A stretch of DNA of 64,000 nucleotides from Nymphaea colorata (GCF_008831285.2 NC_045145.1:682001-746000); one strand, 5' to 3'; positions 45,619 through 56,912 are shown, counted from the first letter of the stretch. Program-made: numbers and translations. The notes: a model not told the origin generated them from the sequence alone.

Positions 45619-45867
45619 TCAAGCATCTATTATGTGAAAATTTAACAGTTCAACCAAGTTGTTGGTTCTGCATAGTACCTCGTTTAGAAATGGTTTTCCA
45701 GTTATGCTGGAACTTTTGAACTCATGAAAGGACTTCCGGGTTAAATTGAGGCAAATAATGCATCCTGTTTCTGCATGATCAGGACCAAGACACAAACATT
45801 CAGCAGTCGACGGCAGAATCACCACCAAATTTCTCAAAACCGAAGGCAAAGAAATGCTCTCTGTCAT
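45619..45867 (-). other. Short open frame conserved in two duplicated blocks
   Basis: An 82-codon frame on the minus strand (RNLVVILPSTAECLCLG, then FHEFKSSSITGKPFLN) has a partner on plus at 32,813-33,001 (RNLVAILPSTAECLFLG, FHEFKSSSITEKPFLN). The frame survives indel-free in both, but the copies are similar at DNA level anyway, so this is weak evidence of coding. I do not recognise the peptide. Confidence 0.3.
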
Positions 45868-46219
45868 TTGATTGTGTTACATGAACATGAACAGCTTGGT
45901 GGAGAAAGATCAGCAGAGTTGCAATTAATGCTGATATTCACAGTGATGTTTGCCAAGAATTGACTCAACCCTTCAAAAGCACACAAAAGGAAACAAACCA
46001 AAACACACAGATACATGTTATCAGTTAAACTTCACAAAAAGAGATTAATTTCTACGTAAAGCTGAAGGAGCCAAAAAGTATATTATTTGACAATCATTTC
46101 TTTGGCGACTTATAGCATAACCAGTACCCAAATATTTAATTCACAAGAAAAATAAGATTAGCATTACTTGGACAAGCATATCAGTGCACTATATATGATA
46201 GAATATGTGTGTCATGAGG

Positions 46220-46420
46220 TGGAGGGAGAAATTTTTTCATTGCAAGGACCAAACTATAGTTTCAAAATTTTAACAGAGACCGGAATAAAGATTTTTTTAT
46301 TTTTTATATACGTTAAACAAAGATTTATGAAATTTACATGTCAATTTTTCAATTTTTTAAATTTGAGGATGGGGGGCCAAGGCCCCTGCCGGCCCCTGCC
46401 TCCGTCCCTGGTGTGTGTTG
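46220..46420. repeat. Dispersed short repeat (hAT-like MITE candidate)
   Basis: Contains TTTCATTGCAAGGACCAAAC, AATTTACATGTCAATTTT and a GC-rich end GGCCAAGGCCCCTGCCGGCC. It is inverted relative to 11,027-11,180. Confidence 0.6.
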
Positions 46421-47060
46421 TAGCTGTGGGTCTGTCTAAAGTACTATTAGCAATTTTGGCTTGACATATAATATCTTGTTAGATACTGTGGTATTTTAAT
46501 GGTCATTGGTGTCATATCTCAAAGCATTAACATAGCTTAATGAATTACCCAATAATATAGAGGCAAAAGCCAAAAAACCAACAATCAAAAATCATAGCAA
46601 CAAAAAATCATGAACTTAATGAGCCTTCTTTTCACAATGTTTCATAATATATTTTATTGATGTTTTAATCAATTAAATGGATTTCAATTTTATCAAAGTG
46701 CTTCCCAAATGTTGTTTGTCACATTGAGGCCTGTACATGAGTATAAAAATTCAATCACGCAATTAGTATGCTTCACATATATTTCGGATGCTCATACCTT
46801 TCTTCAAGCGAGTAATCGAACCTGAGTTAATCTGACTATCACATACACATTCTAGTATTTGGATCCCTATGTTACTAGAATGACAAAATTCCAGCATCCA
46901 TAAGTTAAAGCACACAAATGAGCAATTATTTCACATAAAACTGTAAAAATATCACAATCATATATACCTGTGGAAGCTAAGCTGATGCAAGCCAACATCC
47001 ACCAACATCTAGCTCCATGATCAAAGATGCATGCGTGCAACTCTAGGAACAAAGCCGGAA

Positions 47061-47570
47061 CAGTTTATTCTTATTCAAGACATATCCTGCTTGAATCTGA
47101 TCCAATAAAGTTATAAGACTAGATTGTAATCTTATTTGATTAGCTGACCTGGATCATTGGTCCTTAGTTAAGAGAAATTAGTGGTTCTGGCCCTCTGGGT
47201 TTAGACCCAGGTTCTCAATCTCATGACGGTCAACAACTTAATTAATTAACATTGAGACTGAGTCTCTAGGCCTTAGCTGACATGATTGGTGACTCGCTTG
47301 GAGCCTTTTTCACCGCAGCCTTTTGTTTTTATGGTTCACTGAGTTATATTTTTAAGGACGTAAACAGGTCAGATTCGAGTCAGATATTAATTGGAACAAA
47401 TCTGATCTATTCACATCCTTAACGGAGGAGACCACAAGAGTGTTCATACCTAATCAAGTCCCACTAACAACCCAACTGACCCGTTATTGAAGTCTGATCG
47501 CCCAAGTCGAGTTGGTCAGGTCATTAGGCACCACACGCATTTTCTTGACCGACTGGTCAGCAGTCAATGC

Positions 47571-47573
<3 letters not shown>
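47061..47573. other. No supported gene
   Basis: Beyond the end of the duplicated block I see only a short GGACGTAAACAGGTCAGATT repeat edge at about 47,353, akin to the hexamer-type elements. Confidence 0.5.
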
Positions 47574-47612
<39 letters not shown>

Positions 47613-47630
47613 CTTCCAACCTCCCTTGGC

Positions 47631-47688
<58 letters not shown>

Positions 47689-47714
47689 GAGCCAAGGGAG
47701 GTTGGAAGGGACAT
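47574..47714. repeat. (TA)n plus hairpin with perfect 25-bp arms and GT/TA/CA loop
   Basis: After a TA microsatellite, 47,607-47,631 and 47,690-47,714 are perfect 25-bp reverse complements. The 58 bp between them are (GT)n, (TA)n and (AC)n and so are also largely self-complementary. The whole unit can fold into one long stem. It is not part of any gene I see. Confidence 0.93.
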
Positions 47715-47861
47715 GGTCGCTTTTGAGATTATTTGAAGGTGACTAATAGCACTTAAGTTTGGGGGTTTTTGCCTGGTTATATGACATCTGTATTGGACAA
47801 GCTCTGAGTTTAAAATGATGGAAAATACATTTTATATATATACGCGTGCACACACACACAT

Positions 47862-48185
47862 CAAGAGAGTGGGTTTCTCTAAAAGCTGACCAGCCGGCAG
47901 CTCCCATCCGAACCCATGGACCAAGATCACGGCCATCAGCTGCATCATCCTATACCCATGCTCATGCCAGGGCAATTCTTTGGCCTGCCCCAAATGATAT
48001 CACTTCAAAATCATTCCCCTTTACATCTATGTGCTCATACTTGGATCCAGACATGAACCTCTCTGGCTGGAACTCCAGTGGATTGGTCCATATGCTCGGG
48101 TCCTGGCTGTAGCCCAGATGTTGACCAAGAGGCGCACACCATTGGGGATGTGGTAGCCGGTAACCTGGCAGCGAAAAGGCAATTA
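47862..48185 (-). pseudogene. CYP75B-like (flavonoid 3'-hydroxylase type) P450 fragment
   Basis: The minus strand reads [20 protein letters not shown], a frame break, then [27 protein letters not shown] and FGAGQRI, a second break at the heme loop, then MSMG and RMMQLMAVILVHGFGWELP. GNDFEV-I-PFGAGRRIC-G is characteristic of flavonoid 3'-hydroxylases. Loss of one T between RI and the heme-ligand Cys codon (ATTGCCCTGG instead of ATTTGCCCTGG) removes that Cys from frame. Only the C-terminal quarter is present and the last residues are missing. The parental enzyme would hydroxylate the flavonoid B-ring at the ER membrane. The GC content is higher than the surroundings. Confidence 0.85.
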
Positions 48186-48770
48186 ATTTGCCTATTTCTT
48201 GCTTATCTACAGTTACCCATCTCATTCATGAGGACCATTTCATTCATTTTGAGAGAAAAACAAGAAGAAAAAGGTATGAACTAATACTAGTTTATGAAAA
48301 TACGCAGCATCTATAGTAATTTTCACCATTTAAATTGGCTTTGTATGCCACTCTAGGGTTTCCATGGAGAAAAATTAACTCATTTTGAAAAGTTAAAAAC
48401 TGTAATCATGTTCCAAAAACCACCCGCAAAAGTGTCAGTCTTCAAAATGAACGGAACCAAAGAATTTGAACCAAATGCACTATCTTCCCAACTCTCAAGA
48501 ACAAAAGCATCGGTCTTCGGAATGAATGGAACCAAAACTCCTTGTTTTGGAGCCAACTGAGCTAAGTATGGAACCAAGTTCCCGGGAAATTATAATCTGA
48601 TCTACTGACTCTATAATGATCAAATTAAATTCCTCAGAACAATTAGCTATAGAGTCGTCAAAACTTCTTATCAAGGACCTAAAATCCTAAACTTGAAAGA
48701 TGCACGAACTACACCACAAATTTTTAAACATTTCATCTTGAAATTCATAGATGTCAACTGTCTTTTGGTA
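48186..48770. other. No supported gene
   Basis: No family is recognisable. Two loosely similar words, TCAGTCTTCAAAATGAACGG and TCGGTCTTCGGAATGAATGG (48,437 and 48,510), suggest a short degenerate duplication of about 73 bp. Confidence 0.45.
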
Positions 48771-49018
48771 ATGTAATCATCCTGACAAGGATTTGAATTT
48801 TTGTTGTAAATACCCCATTTGTTGACTAATAATATGGAAGAGATCGTATCCCTCAGCAGATTTTCACTGGCAAGTGAAACCCCCACCTCCCTTAAATGTA
48901 ATCATCCTCACAAGGATTTGAATTTTTGTTGTAAATACCCCATTTGTTGACTAATAATATGGAAGAGGTCGTATCCCTCAGCAGGTTTTCACTGGCAATT
49001 GAAACCCCCACCTCTGTT
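48771..49018. repeat. 125-bp tandem duplication
   Basis: 48,771-48,895 recurs at 48,896-49,018 with a few substitutions (ATGTAATCATCCTGACAAGG versus ATGTAATCATCCTCACAAGG). Non-coding. Confidence 0.92.
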
Positions 49019-49829
49019 AACGTGACTGTAAAATTCACAGCTCTCAAATCAACAGAAATTGAAAACTGTAATTACAAATATAATGAGAACATTTATATAT
49101 GCATAACGTACTCATTATATGCCTCGCTTCTAGTGACTTGTGTAAGTTCTTATAGAATGATGAGCAATTCAAGTACCAATCTATTTAATCTCCTCTCTAA
49201 AGATGGAACCAGGATCTGATTATTAAACCGAATCCCAATTTTGGTACACAATTTTAATTTCAATCTGGGCGCATCAAACTACAAGGTTTGACGATAATCA
49301 AATTAGTGAATGAAGTAGCGATTGTTTTTTGAAACTTCGCTCTTTCCTTGCTTTTCTCCTCTTCAAATCATTGCTATGCACTGCTTTGCAGGATCTGCCG
49401 GCCTAAGGTATGTCTGTTTCTCCTTCAATCGATGCCACAAAAGTGTTTCATAGAGAGAGCGGTTTCTTGCAAACTTTCTTGCTTTCTGTGTGGCTTTCTT
49501 GTGCTTTTCTTTTTTCAAATCAAGATATCAGGATTCTAGTGAGGTGAGCAAAAGTGACTCGAAAAAGGTGTAAAAACCTTGAAAAATATCCCCAGAGACC
49601 AAAAGAATTATCTTTCGCAGGAAACTCGAGATCGTGTTAATATGACAAGGGAAATTATGAACTGTGGAGAATCTGGATATGGACTTATTTTTGAGACCGG
49701 ATCGTGCTTGGAAGGATCGGGAAAATTTCAAGATACTAATCTGTGCAATGGTTTTTTGCAACTGGGAAATGTAAAAATACCTTTTCCAGCATTGGTCCTC
49801 ATATTAGGAACCGTTTTTCTACATTTTGA
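49019..49829. other. No supported gene
   Basis: An 84-codon plus-strand frame at 49,579 ends with a hydrophobic stretch (IPFPALVLILGTVFL), but I recognise no family, and no second exon or repeat supports it. Confidence 0.4.
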
Positions 49830-49965
49830 CTAGGGCAGAATATTATTTTTCAAAATTTTATATACAACAAGTGAATTTCTTTAAAATTTACATGTAAATG
49901 TTTAATTTTTTTTCGAAGTGGGCCCACATGCGGGCCTACCTTGGTTCTGCCCCTGCATAAGGATG
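49830..49965. repeat. Dispersed short repeat (hAT-like MITE candidate)
   Basis: Opens GACTAGGGCAGAATATTATT, has AATTTACATGTAAATG inside and closes CTTGGTTCTGCCCCTG, inverted relative to 6,655-6,835. Confidence 0.6.
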
Positions 49966-50039
49966 CTTCTATGTTAAGCTTGCTTCGATTAACATGCTAG
50001 TCATGAGAGCTTAATGGTTTTTGTAAGCCCATCTGCAAT

Positions 50040-50755
50040 CTACTCTTTTCTCTCCCATAAAAATCTTTACATTCCTCTCTCCCCCATTTTTTCTTAAAAT
50101 CTTTTGCTATTCTACTAGTTTTTCTCTCTTTATTTATTTTCTTTATTTCTCTTCAAAATCTTTATCTCTCTCTCCCTCTCGCACACATTTTTCTCTTAAA
50201 TTCCCTTGTTCTTCTACTAGTTTTTTTTCTCTTAAAAATATTTATCTCTTTCTCTTTCTCTCTCTCTCATTTTTATCTTAAAATCTCTTGCTCTTCTACT
50301 AGTTTTTCAATTAAAATCCCTTTCTCGTTCTTGCTTTATTTCCTTCCTTCGCTTTATAAAGTTTTAACTTCTTTACCAAATACCACACCACATATAAGTT
50401 GAAGATGATGTTTGGGTAACTATGTAATTCATGGGGAATGAACACAGCCTGCCTTTAGATTAGTTATTTTTTTTTCTATTTACATTTTTCAATACACTCC
50501 AAAAATAAAACTTATACAAATTTTGGGATGCAAACAAACCTATCAGAAAGCAATATCAAGCTGGGTGGGGAACACATATTGCAATGCTCCCACAATACTT
50601 CAATTCAAAGTAGGATCCTTGAGGTTCGAGCTGTGACCGGCAAATAATTTTATGAATGTGGCCATCGTGTTCATGGGTTTGGCTTCATGCACTTTTGTAT
50701 GTTTGAAAAGATTAAAGATATTAATTTCTTTGAGACAACGCCAAGCTTCCTTTTA
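50040..50755. repeat. 3' flank of the 51.4-kb exon 2 copy
   Basis: Inverted match to 18.9-20.2 kb downstream of copy A, including the degenerate CTCTTAAAATCTTT repeat at 50,050-50,350. This shows that the 51.4-kb exon copy sits in the native 3' environment of the gene family, while the 57-kb copy does not. Confidence 0.8.
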
Positions 50756-52434
50756 ACAATGGTGGATTCAGTTCCTAGGAAATAAAATGAAGATTTTCCA
50801 AGTTTCACTTTTGCTTTTAGATGGAGAGGCCTTATATTTAACTAACAGCATCATTTTGGTCTTTTTGATCACTTTTAGTCCATAATACATGGTCCTTTGT
50901 TAGAGGCCCATCACATATAGCATGCTCCAATAACACATGATGCTCACAGCATAAAATTCTCATCCTCCTCTTTCAAGGGCTCTTCCTTTGATAAAATTGA
51001 ATTCAGTCAAAAACTTACCTGAATTGTGCATTTTTGTTGATTTTTCTTGTTGTGCATTTTTTTGATAGGTTTAAGAAATTGTGCTGAGGATTTATGTGAA
51101 CTATGGCAAATGAGGTGTCCTTACTTAGAATAAGGCTACAATAATGGACAAAGTTCCAACCCTCTTTCACGTAACTTGCACTGGAAATGTGTGAGTGTCC
51201 TACAAGACTAGTCACCCAAATGCCTTAGAAATAGAACACACAAGCATATAAAGCATATCTTTATTAAATTCTATATGCAACTGTAATTGAGAAATGCAAG
51301 TGAGAGCTCTCAATGAAAGCAATCAAACTACATTTCCACCTCATACTATTTAGCCTCTTGGAATCCACCTTCTGAACATTTTAGCCAATGGAAGGTTGCA
51401 CCCTGGAATTAAATCTCATGGTATATATGGATATATTTGAATTATCCTTCTATCATTCTTGTCTTCTGTCGTATCCCCTACAACCACTTCCTTCACGTCC
51501 ATTCTCTCATTTGGAGACACTCTTGAACATGGCAAGCCTATCTCCACGGTCTTCACCAACAGATCATTCATAGCAGCTGATCTTTCAGTTGGAGTAGTAT
51601 TGCTTTCGTTCAAAAGATGGCTGTCAATGACATCTGAAATTGCAACAGGAAATGCTTCAGCCACCCATTGCCTCAAACTAAAATCCCCATCAAACTGTTC
51701 ATTAGTAGGCTTTCTTCCTGCAAACACGTCAAGGAGGAGAATTCCATAGCTGTAGACATCGGCTTTGATTGAAACCTTTCCAGCCATCCCAAATTCTAAT
51801 TCAACCATTCAACAATATTATACATGATTAGCGAGTGCAAAATAATTGCATAATGCTAATGCGTGACACAATAGCATTGATTGTTCCTTAATGGACTTAA
51901 GAACAATTGAACCTCCAATCCTGCCTTTCTCTTTTTGTATTCTGATACACATCTAAAAAGAATACAAGCTTATTATTTAGAACTGAAGTCCAATATCACT
52001 GATGTTCAAGTACCCTTAAAAGAAATCAAACATGTATCCATTTTTTTTTTATTGTGGAGCCTGTGAGGTTGGTGGAGATTCATTAATTGTATGGTGTTGT
52101 TTTAATTCTCATGTGACATATCTCCAGGTTCTCCTAAATATCTCAAAAATTGTGTGAATTATTTAATAGTGTCAATTGTCAGCCAATCTTAAGCCATTTG
52201 GTAGACAGGCATGCGTGATTCGGGATTTTTAATACAAAAAAGGACAAAAAATTACAACTTATGTTAAAGGAAAAAGATCAATTGAAGACTATTGCTTGTT
52301 GAGAACATGTCACCAACACATATTTGTGTACATGAGCACAAAGTAAAGCAAAAACTATTATGCAGCACCACAAGCCGTATGAAAAACAAATAGTTCGTCC
52401 AGGTAGAATAGTTAATCAATGGCCTTTACATTAT
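50756..52434. repeat. 1.68-kb duplication, copy 1 (kinase exon 2 and intron part)
   Basis: Identical in length to 57,393-59,071, with a constant offset of 6,637 and no indels. I count about nine substitutions by eye, so identity is near 99.5 percent. It spans 3' flank, exon 2 and about 640 bp of intron. On the right it breaks into an inverted piece of the LRR upstream block. Confidence 0.95.
51416..51795 (-). pseudogene. Orphan kinase exon 2 (copy of copy C exon 2)
   Basis: An AG acceptor lies just before 51,795. The exon reads FGMAGKVSIKADVYSYGILL, then RKPTNEQFDGDFSLRQWV and NERMDVKEVVVG, and ends in the shifted tail TTEDKNDRRIIQIYPYIP. These are kinase subdomains VIII-XI. No exon 1 lies upstream of it (to the right on the plus strand) before the inserted 4.95 kb, so it cannot be spliced to its own first exon. 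It has only two or three coding differences from 58,053-58,432. An 8-bp deletion relative to copy A (GTAGGG-ATACGA instead of GTAGGGCTGAGAAGGATACGA) changed the C-terminal frame before the duplication. Confidence 0.92.
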
Positions 52435-52442
52435 CAGGCTAG

Positions 52443-52890
52443 TAATCAAACCTGTGATTGGTCATACTTATTATAGCTGATAATAAATCACTGATCCAGT
52501 AGATGTGACCATCACATACAGATTCTAGTATTTGGATCACTATGTTACTGGAATGACAAGAATCCAGCATACATAAGTCAAAGCACATAAATAAGCAGTT
52601 ATTTCACATAAGACTGTATAAATATCACAATCATATATACCTGTGGAAGATAAGCTGATGCTCCAAAAAAATAAAAAATCAAAATATCATTTAAATGCTT
52701 GCAGCTCTAGGAACAAAGCAGGAAGTATGGGTCGACTGGTAATCACAACAGTATATTATTGTGGTATGTATCTGCCCTAATATTTAGGGCAGATTCATGG
52801 AATGTTGTAACATAATATAACATAAATCAGCATAATTTACATACTGTTATTGTTGCCAAATGGTACCCAAAATCAAGATAAGATATAAGT
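52443..52890. repeat. Inverted fragment of the LRR upstream block with MITE
   Basis: Read in reverse it matches 10,085-10,580: AAATCACTGATCC region, GTGCTTTGACTTATG, CATTTAAATGATATTTTGAT, then the GGTNCC...CAACAATAACAG MITE at 52,722-52,880. No gene. Confidence 0.8.
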
Positions 52891-53397
52891 ATATGCAGCA
52901 TTGTTGGCTCGAACTTCACTCGAACTCAAACTGCTGATGCTAAACTCAGGCCAAGATTGGGCTGAAGCTTAGCCGGGCCATTATTTAAAAAAAAAATCAA
53001 TTTGAACATGAGTAGAAACAGCCGAATTGAGTTGGAACTTGCTAGCAAGGGGACATCTGATGTAGCTGTTTATTGTCGTGATGATATTGTAAATAATCTT
53101 TTACATGTTATCTTATTGATCTTACTCAAGTTTACGTAAGTTGAGCTTGCCAAGCTCGAACTCTACTCATTTACTTAACTTTAACCCAAACACGGCTCGA
53201 TTATTAGATAAGTTGAGCTCGATCTGAGTTTAACTAAGAGAGGCCAAGAGTGAATCGGAGTTGGCTTGCTTAAAAAATCTCAACTCTTTGCTTCAAATAA
53301 TGAAAACCACTGTTGTTCAGTCGATTCCAACGTTCCATAATTCATTGGCTTTGTAAAAAATTATTTTTAGATGTGAACTAAGATAGAATATACATAC

Positions 53398-53476
<79 letters not shown>

Positions 53477-53790
53477 AGTGGGCCATTTGCTTGTTCACAG
53501 CTGACGGTAGAGTGCCACCAACAAGTATATTTTTAGCTGTCACGACAGAAGCAACTCTACAAAGTTTGAGAATTACAGTGCAAGTGTTTGGCCCAATATG
53601 GCTGGCTGGATAAGTCCATCAAGATGATTGGTTCAGAGTAATTAGGTCAACATCTTTCATTCGCTTGCCACCAAATAATCCAAAATAATAAGACCAAAAA
53701 ATGGAAATTTATTTATTTATTTTTTTTTCTTATTCATAGCGGCAATTTTGCTGTGTTTAATTATAATTAATTAAATATTGTCCTTATGGT
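52891..53790. other. No gene; GAGCTCGA-type repeat and long (TA)n
   Basis: 52,900-53,240 carries TTGAGCTTGCCAAGCTCGAA-type words typical of a dispersed repeat. 53,401-53,476 is a long TA microsatellite. The last 60 bp before the P450 fragment look like intron sequence ending in an AG. Confidence 0.6.
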
Positions 53791-53797
53791 GTATCAG

Positions 53798-53947
53798 GAT
53801 GTGATGTTTGGTGGCACCGAGACGGTGGCGTCGGCCATAGAATGGGCCATGGCTGAGCTCATGCACAACCCCAGGGAGATGGTCAAGCTGCAGGAGGAGT
53901 TGACGAGGGAAGTGGGTCTGGACCGCCATCTAAACGATAACTAAGGG
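53798..53947 (+). pseudogene. CYP84A-like (ferulate/coniferaldehyde 5-hydroxylase type) exon fragment
   Basis: Directly after an AG acceptor the frame reads DVMFGGTETVASAIEWAMAE, then LMHNPREMVKLQEEL and VGLDRHLND before a stop. This is the I-helix oxygen-activation region of CYP84A: GGTETVAS replaces the usual AGTDT, and a known intron boundary precedes DVMFGGTE. Homology lasts 49 codons and stops at about 53,945, where unrelated sequence begins. The heme-binding part is absent. The parental enzyme makes syringyl-lignin precursors at the ER. The exon is GC-rich in an AT-rich setting and lies inside the 4.95 kb between the two 1.68-kb repeats. Confidence 0.88.
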
Positions 53948-55029
53948 GCAAGACAGAGGCTGTGTCCTGGCTATAGAGTAATTGAACATCCCGTGGGTCA
54001 CTGCAACCCCATTCAGCCCAAGCCCATTTCTCTGAAGAAGATACATCATGCCTTGGTTTGTCCAAGAAACGCTGCAATACTTCATGCAGTGAACAAATAA
54101 GACCATCTAAACCGAGAAGGAAAGCCTCAAATAGCAAACCTGGTAATATGGACAATACCGGTGCACAAATTTTCCTGTGCAACTATGATTAATAACTAAA
54201 ATACCCATAGTTCACACACAAAAAAAACCTTTTTGTAAAGACAAAAATAGAAATAAAAAAATAAAAAGATTGTAAAGGACATATCTTTTAAACAAATAAC
54301 CAAAATGTCCTTCCATTCTTTACCCACACAACTTTCTCTCTGTCTAAGAAGTACCAAACCCTTAGGTGCCGAACCCATAAGGACGGAAGATTGCAGATTG
54401 CGGGGAACTCATAGGGAAGAATGGATCACTTGGGATGTGGGTGGATGGCACGTACACCGAGAGGTAGAAGCCCGAGAACCAAAACAGAGCAGTCAACCGT
54501 TAGGCCAATGGCTACACCAAAAAAATACCCAAGGGTTGAAAAACTATGCGAATTGATCACTACAAGTTCTTTGGAACTCCGTCAGTTTAGAGTAAGCACA
54601 ACTTACATCGAAACTTCAAACCAAGACGGAGTTCCAAATAGAAAATCACTATTTAACTCGAAACTTCAAACCAAAATGGGGTCAGCTTGAACAAACCACA
54701 AGGTTGGGGACCTCCTGTGCCATTGTTAACTTTCAATCCTCAAACCCAAGCCTATCTCCCCTCGTAGGACTAAGCATCCAGCAAGTCCAAAAAATTAGTT
54801 GGGTTGATTCGACGGGGCTCCATTCAATATTTTTTTAATATCTTTTTATTTTAATAATGATATATATTTTATTATTAAAAATATCTTTTATAGTAAAAAA
54901 TTTTATTTTATATTTAAAAAATATTTTTTTATTTTAATTGAATCAAGCCCGAACTCAAGTTTTAGGTGTCGTGCTAGCTTAAGTCCGACTCTTATCTAAC
55001 CAGCCAGCTTGATGCTCAAGCCTATCCCA
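53948..55029. other. No supported gene
   Basis: Open frames on both strands (99 codons on minus at 53,883; 83-89 codons on plus near 54.3-54.7) match nothing I know. From 54,770 to 55,020 a GC-richer edge, an AT-rich middle and a mirrored edge (AAGCATCCAGC / GCTTGATGCTC) could be a MITE, but the ends are too degenerate to call. Confidence 0.4.
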
Positions 55030-55430
55030 ACAGTCTTACCACTAAGATCTGATTGCCTGCAACCTCCTTCAATCTGCTCTTTGGATGATGTTCAACTCAC
55101 AACAATGGTGCCTTGAGCAACTTTGTCCCCAACAAAATGAACATCCACTTCAATGTGCTGGCTTCTATTATGAAAAAGTAGGAATACCTACTAAATATTT
55201 TGCACTCACATTGTCACACCATATGGATGGTGGATTTTTTTCGTTCTTATTCGATCAGCGTCTATGCTAGACTGAGAAATAACTTGCTGTTTCTTTGAAC
55301 TTCCTGCAACAAGATTCAGTCCCAAGAAGGCTGCATAAATGTTGACCATCGATCAATCATTTGGGCATTCGGCCCTGTCCGCATCACTATATATATATAT
55401 GAACTTTTTGTTCTTGGATGGTTTGAGAAA
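55030..55430 (-). mobile_element. Copia RNase H relic, paralogue without the young insertion
   Basis: On the minus strand this parallels the interrupted relic at 22.6/28.2 kb: CAAACCATCCAAGAAC, GATGCGGACAGGGCCGAATG, then SSKKQQVISQSS-type and VDVHFVGDKVAQGTIVV readings. The stretch GCCCAAATGATTGATCGATGG is continuous, with CAAAT present once (55,359-55,363 as ATTTG). It therefore shows the target state before the young Copia element inserted in the other copy. Frames are broken. Confidence 0.85.
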
Positions 55431-56876
55431 AAAGTTGCAGATATTCACTGCCAGCCCAAAGAAGATTGCCAAACAAAATGGTCAAAGGAACAGATCACAA
55501 GACATGACGTTATCAAAGACAAATGGTCCTCTCCTCAACAAACATATTGAACTAGAGATTGAGTGATCCATCCATGGAAGATGGCACAAACAACACACAA
55601 AGGTATAACAAAAACAGACAACATCAACGAATTCAAGAGTGTGAATCCAAAGGAGAATTTGAAAATTCTAATGCATCACACACTAAACGATCTTCCAGCA
55701 ACCCTATCACCGAAACCAACAATTCAACCAGAAATCATAGAGTTACACACCAAAGCAGACGAAGTTCGAAATTTTTTTTTCATGTCCAAGAAATAAGAAC
55801 GAGAAGGAATGAAACAATCATGAATACATCCAATCCATGGGCATACTGAATGGTCTTCCACAAATCCAGTCATCTAAATGGACCTAGAAATCCCAAAAAC
55901 ATTCTTCAACAGAGTTTCTCGGAAAAGATCAAGCAAGAAACAACTACTAGGCTTATCAACTCAATCAGTTGATTGAGAATGAAGGACACTGAAAAAGAAG
56001 GGCAAGAAAGAACTAAATTCATACACATCAAATACGATCAGTACTTAAGTTTCAATCAATCTCAGGCTCTCAAAATAATTTTAAAAACAAGACTGACAAA
56101 AAGAATTACTAATCGGCAAGGCCGCTTGTGTCAGCTGGCCTGGGTCCCAGGTACCCCACGGCGGCTCGGCCTGCCGCTCAGGTCTACGTGTCAGTGCTCT
56201 GATGCTCTCTCTCTCTCTCTCTCTCTCTTCCCAGCTTCTTGCTTTTGGCAGGAAATTTTTGAGAGAACCATAGCGGTTGGCAGGGTTATTATAGAAAATT
56301 TTCACATCGTTCTTGATAACTTGCTGTAATTTTGAAAAGTGCCTTCACATTTTCAATTTCTTAATAGAAGCCCTTCTTTTGCCCATCGACTGCTTAACAG
56401 GTATTTGCTTTATCTTAACAAATTTATAGTTATATATTGTCAAAACCCTTCTATATCGCAAAAATATGGCCATTTATCTAGTGAGTAAAATAAGCACTCG
56501 AAGTCTGGAATTTCCAATTTACAAGATAAAGAAATCACCAACGTCCAATGCAATAGATCAAGATTTATAAGAATAAAAAAATATGTAGCCTTTTGAAGTA
56601 ATAAATTAATTTATACAACTAAACACTCAACATTTTTTTAAAACATCTCAAACACATCTATGTGACTGCTTTTAGGAAAAAAGCCAAATGAATGAACCAT
56701 GAGCAGGCCGCTCTTCCACTAATTCTCGTAAGTTGTTCTTATTGGTATACCATCCTTTCTCTCTTTGTTTAATTTTGATTTAGAAAGGAGGATGCTGAGA
56801 TGATAGATGAATGCAATCAAATTTTCATATTAAAAGAACTCGAGATTCATTCTCTTTTTCCCTCTCTGCTTTTTCC

Positions 56877-56912
<36 letters not shown>

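Larger units (their letters stand above)
43480..47060. repeat. Upstream block of copy B (inverted match to copy A flank)
   Basis: Read in reverse, this follows the copy A flank from about 14,100 back to 10,240, including the 'TTTGATTTCTTTGAAAAAG' segment (45,105) and the lipase-side sequences near 46,900-47,050, where homology ends. It lacks the 12.3-kb MITE. A (TA)n lies at 45,500-45,527. I see no gene. Confidence 0.85.

Noticed and set aside
47484-47736. Overlapping frames rich in YIYIYI and THTHTH
   Set aside because: They are translations of TA and CA microsatellites inside the hairpin.
53883-54182. 99-codon minus-strand frame overlapping the CYP84A fragment
   Set aside because: Its end is the antisense of the P450 exon, and the remaining peptide matches nothing known to me.
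54770-55020. MITE with AAGCATCCAGC/GCTTGATGCTC ends
   Set aside because: The inverted ends are too short and mismatched, and no target duplication or second copy is visible.
56203-56330. CRISPR-like or satellite array at the CT tract
   Set aside because: Only a simple (CT)n run; no spaced repeats exist here or elsewhere in the window.
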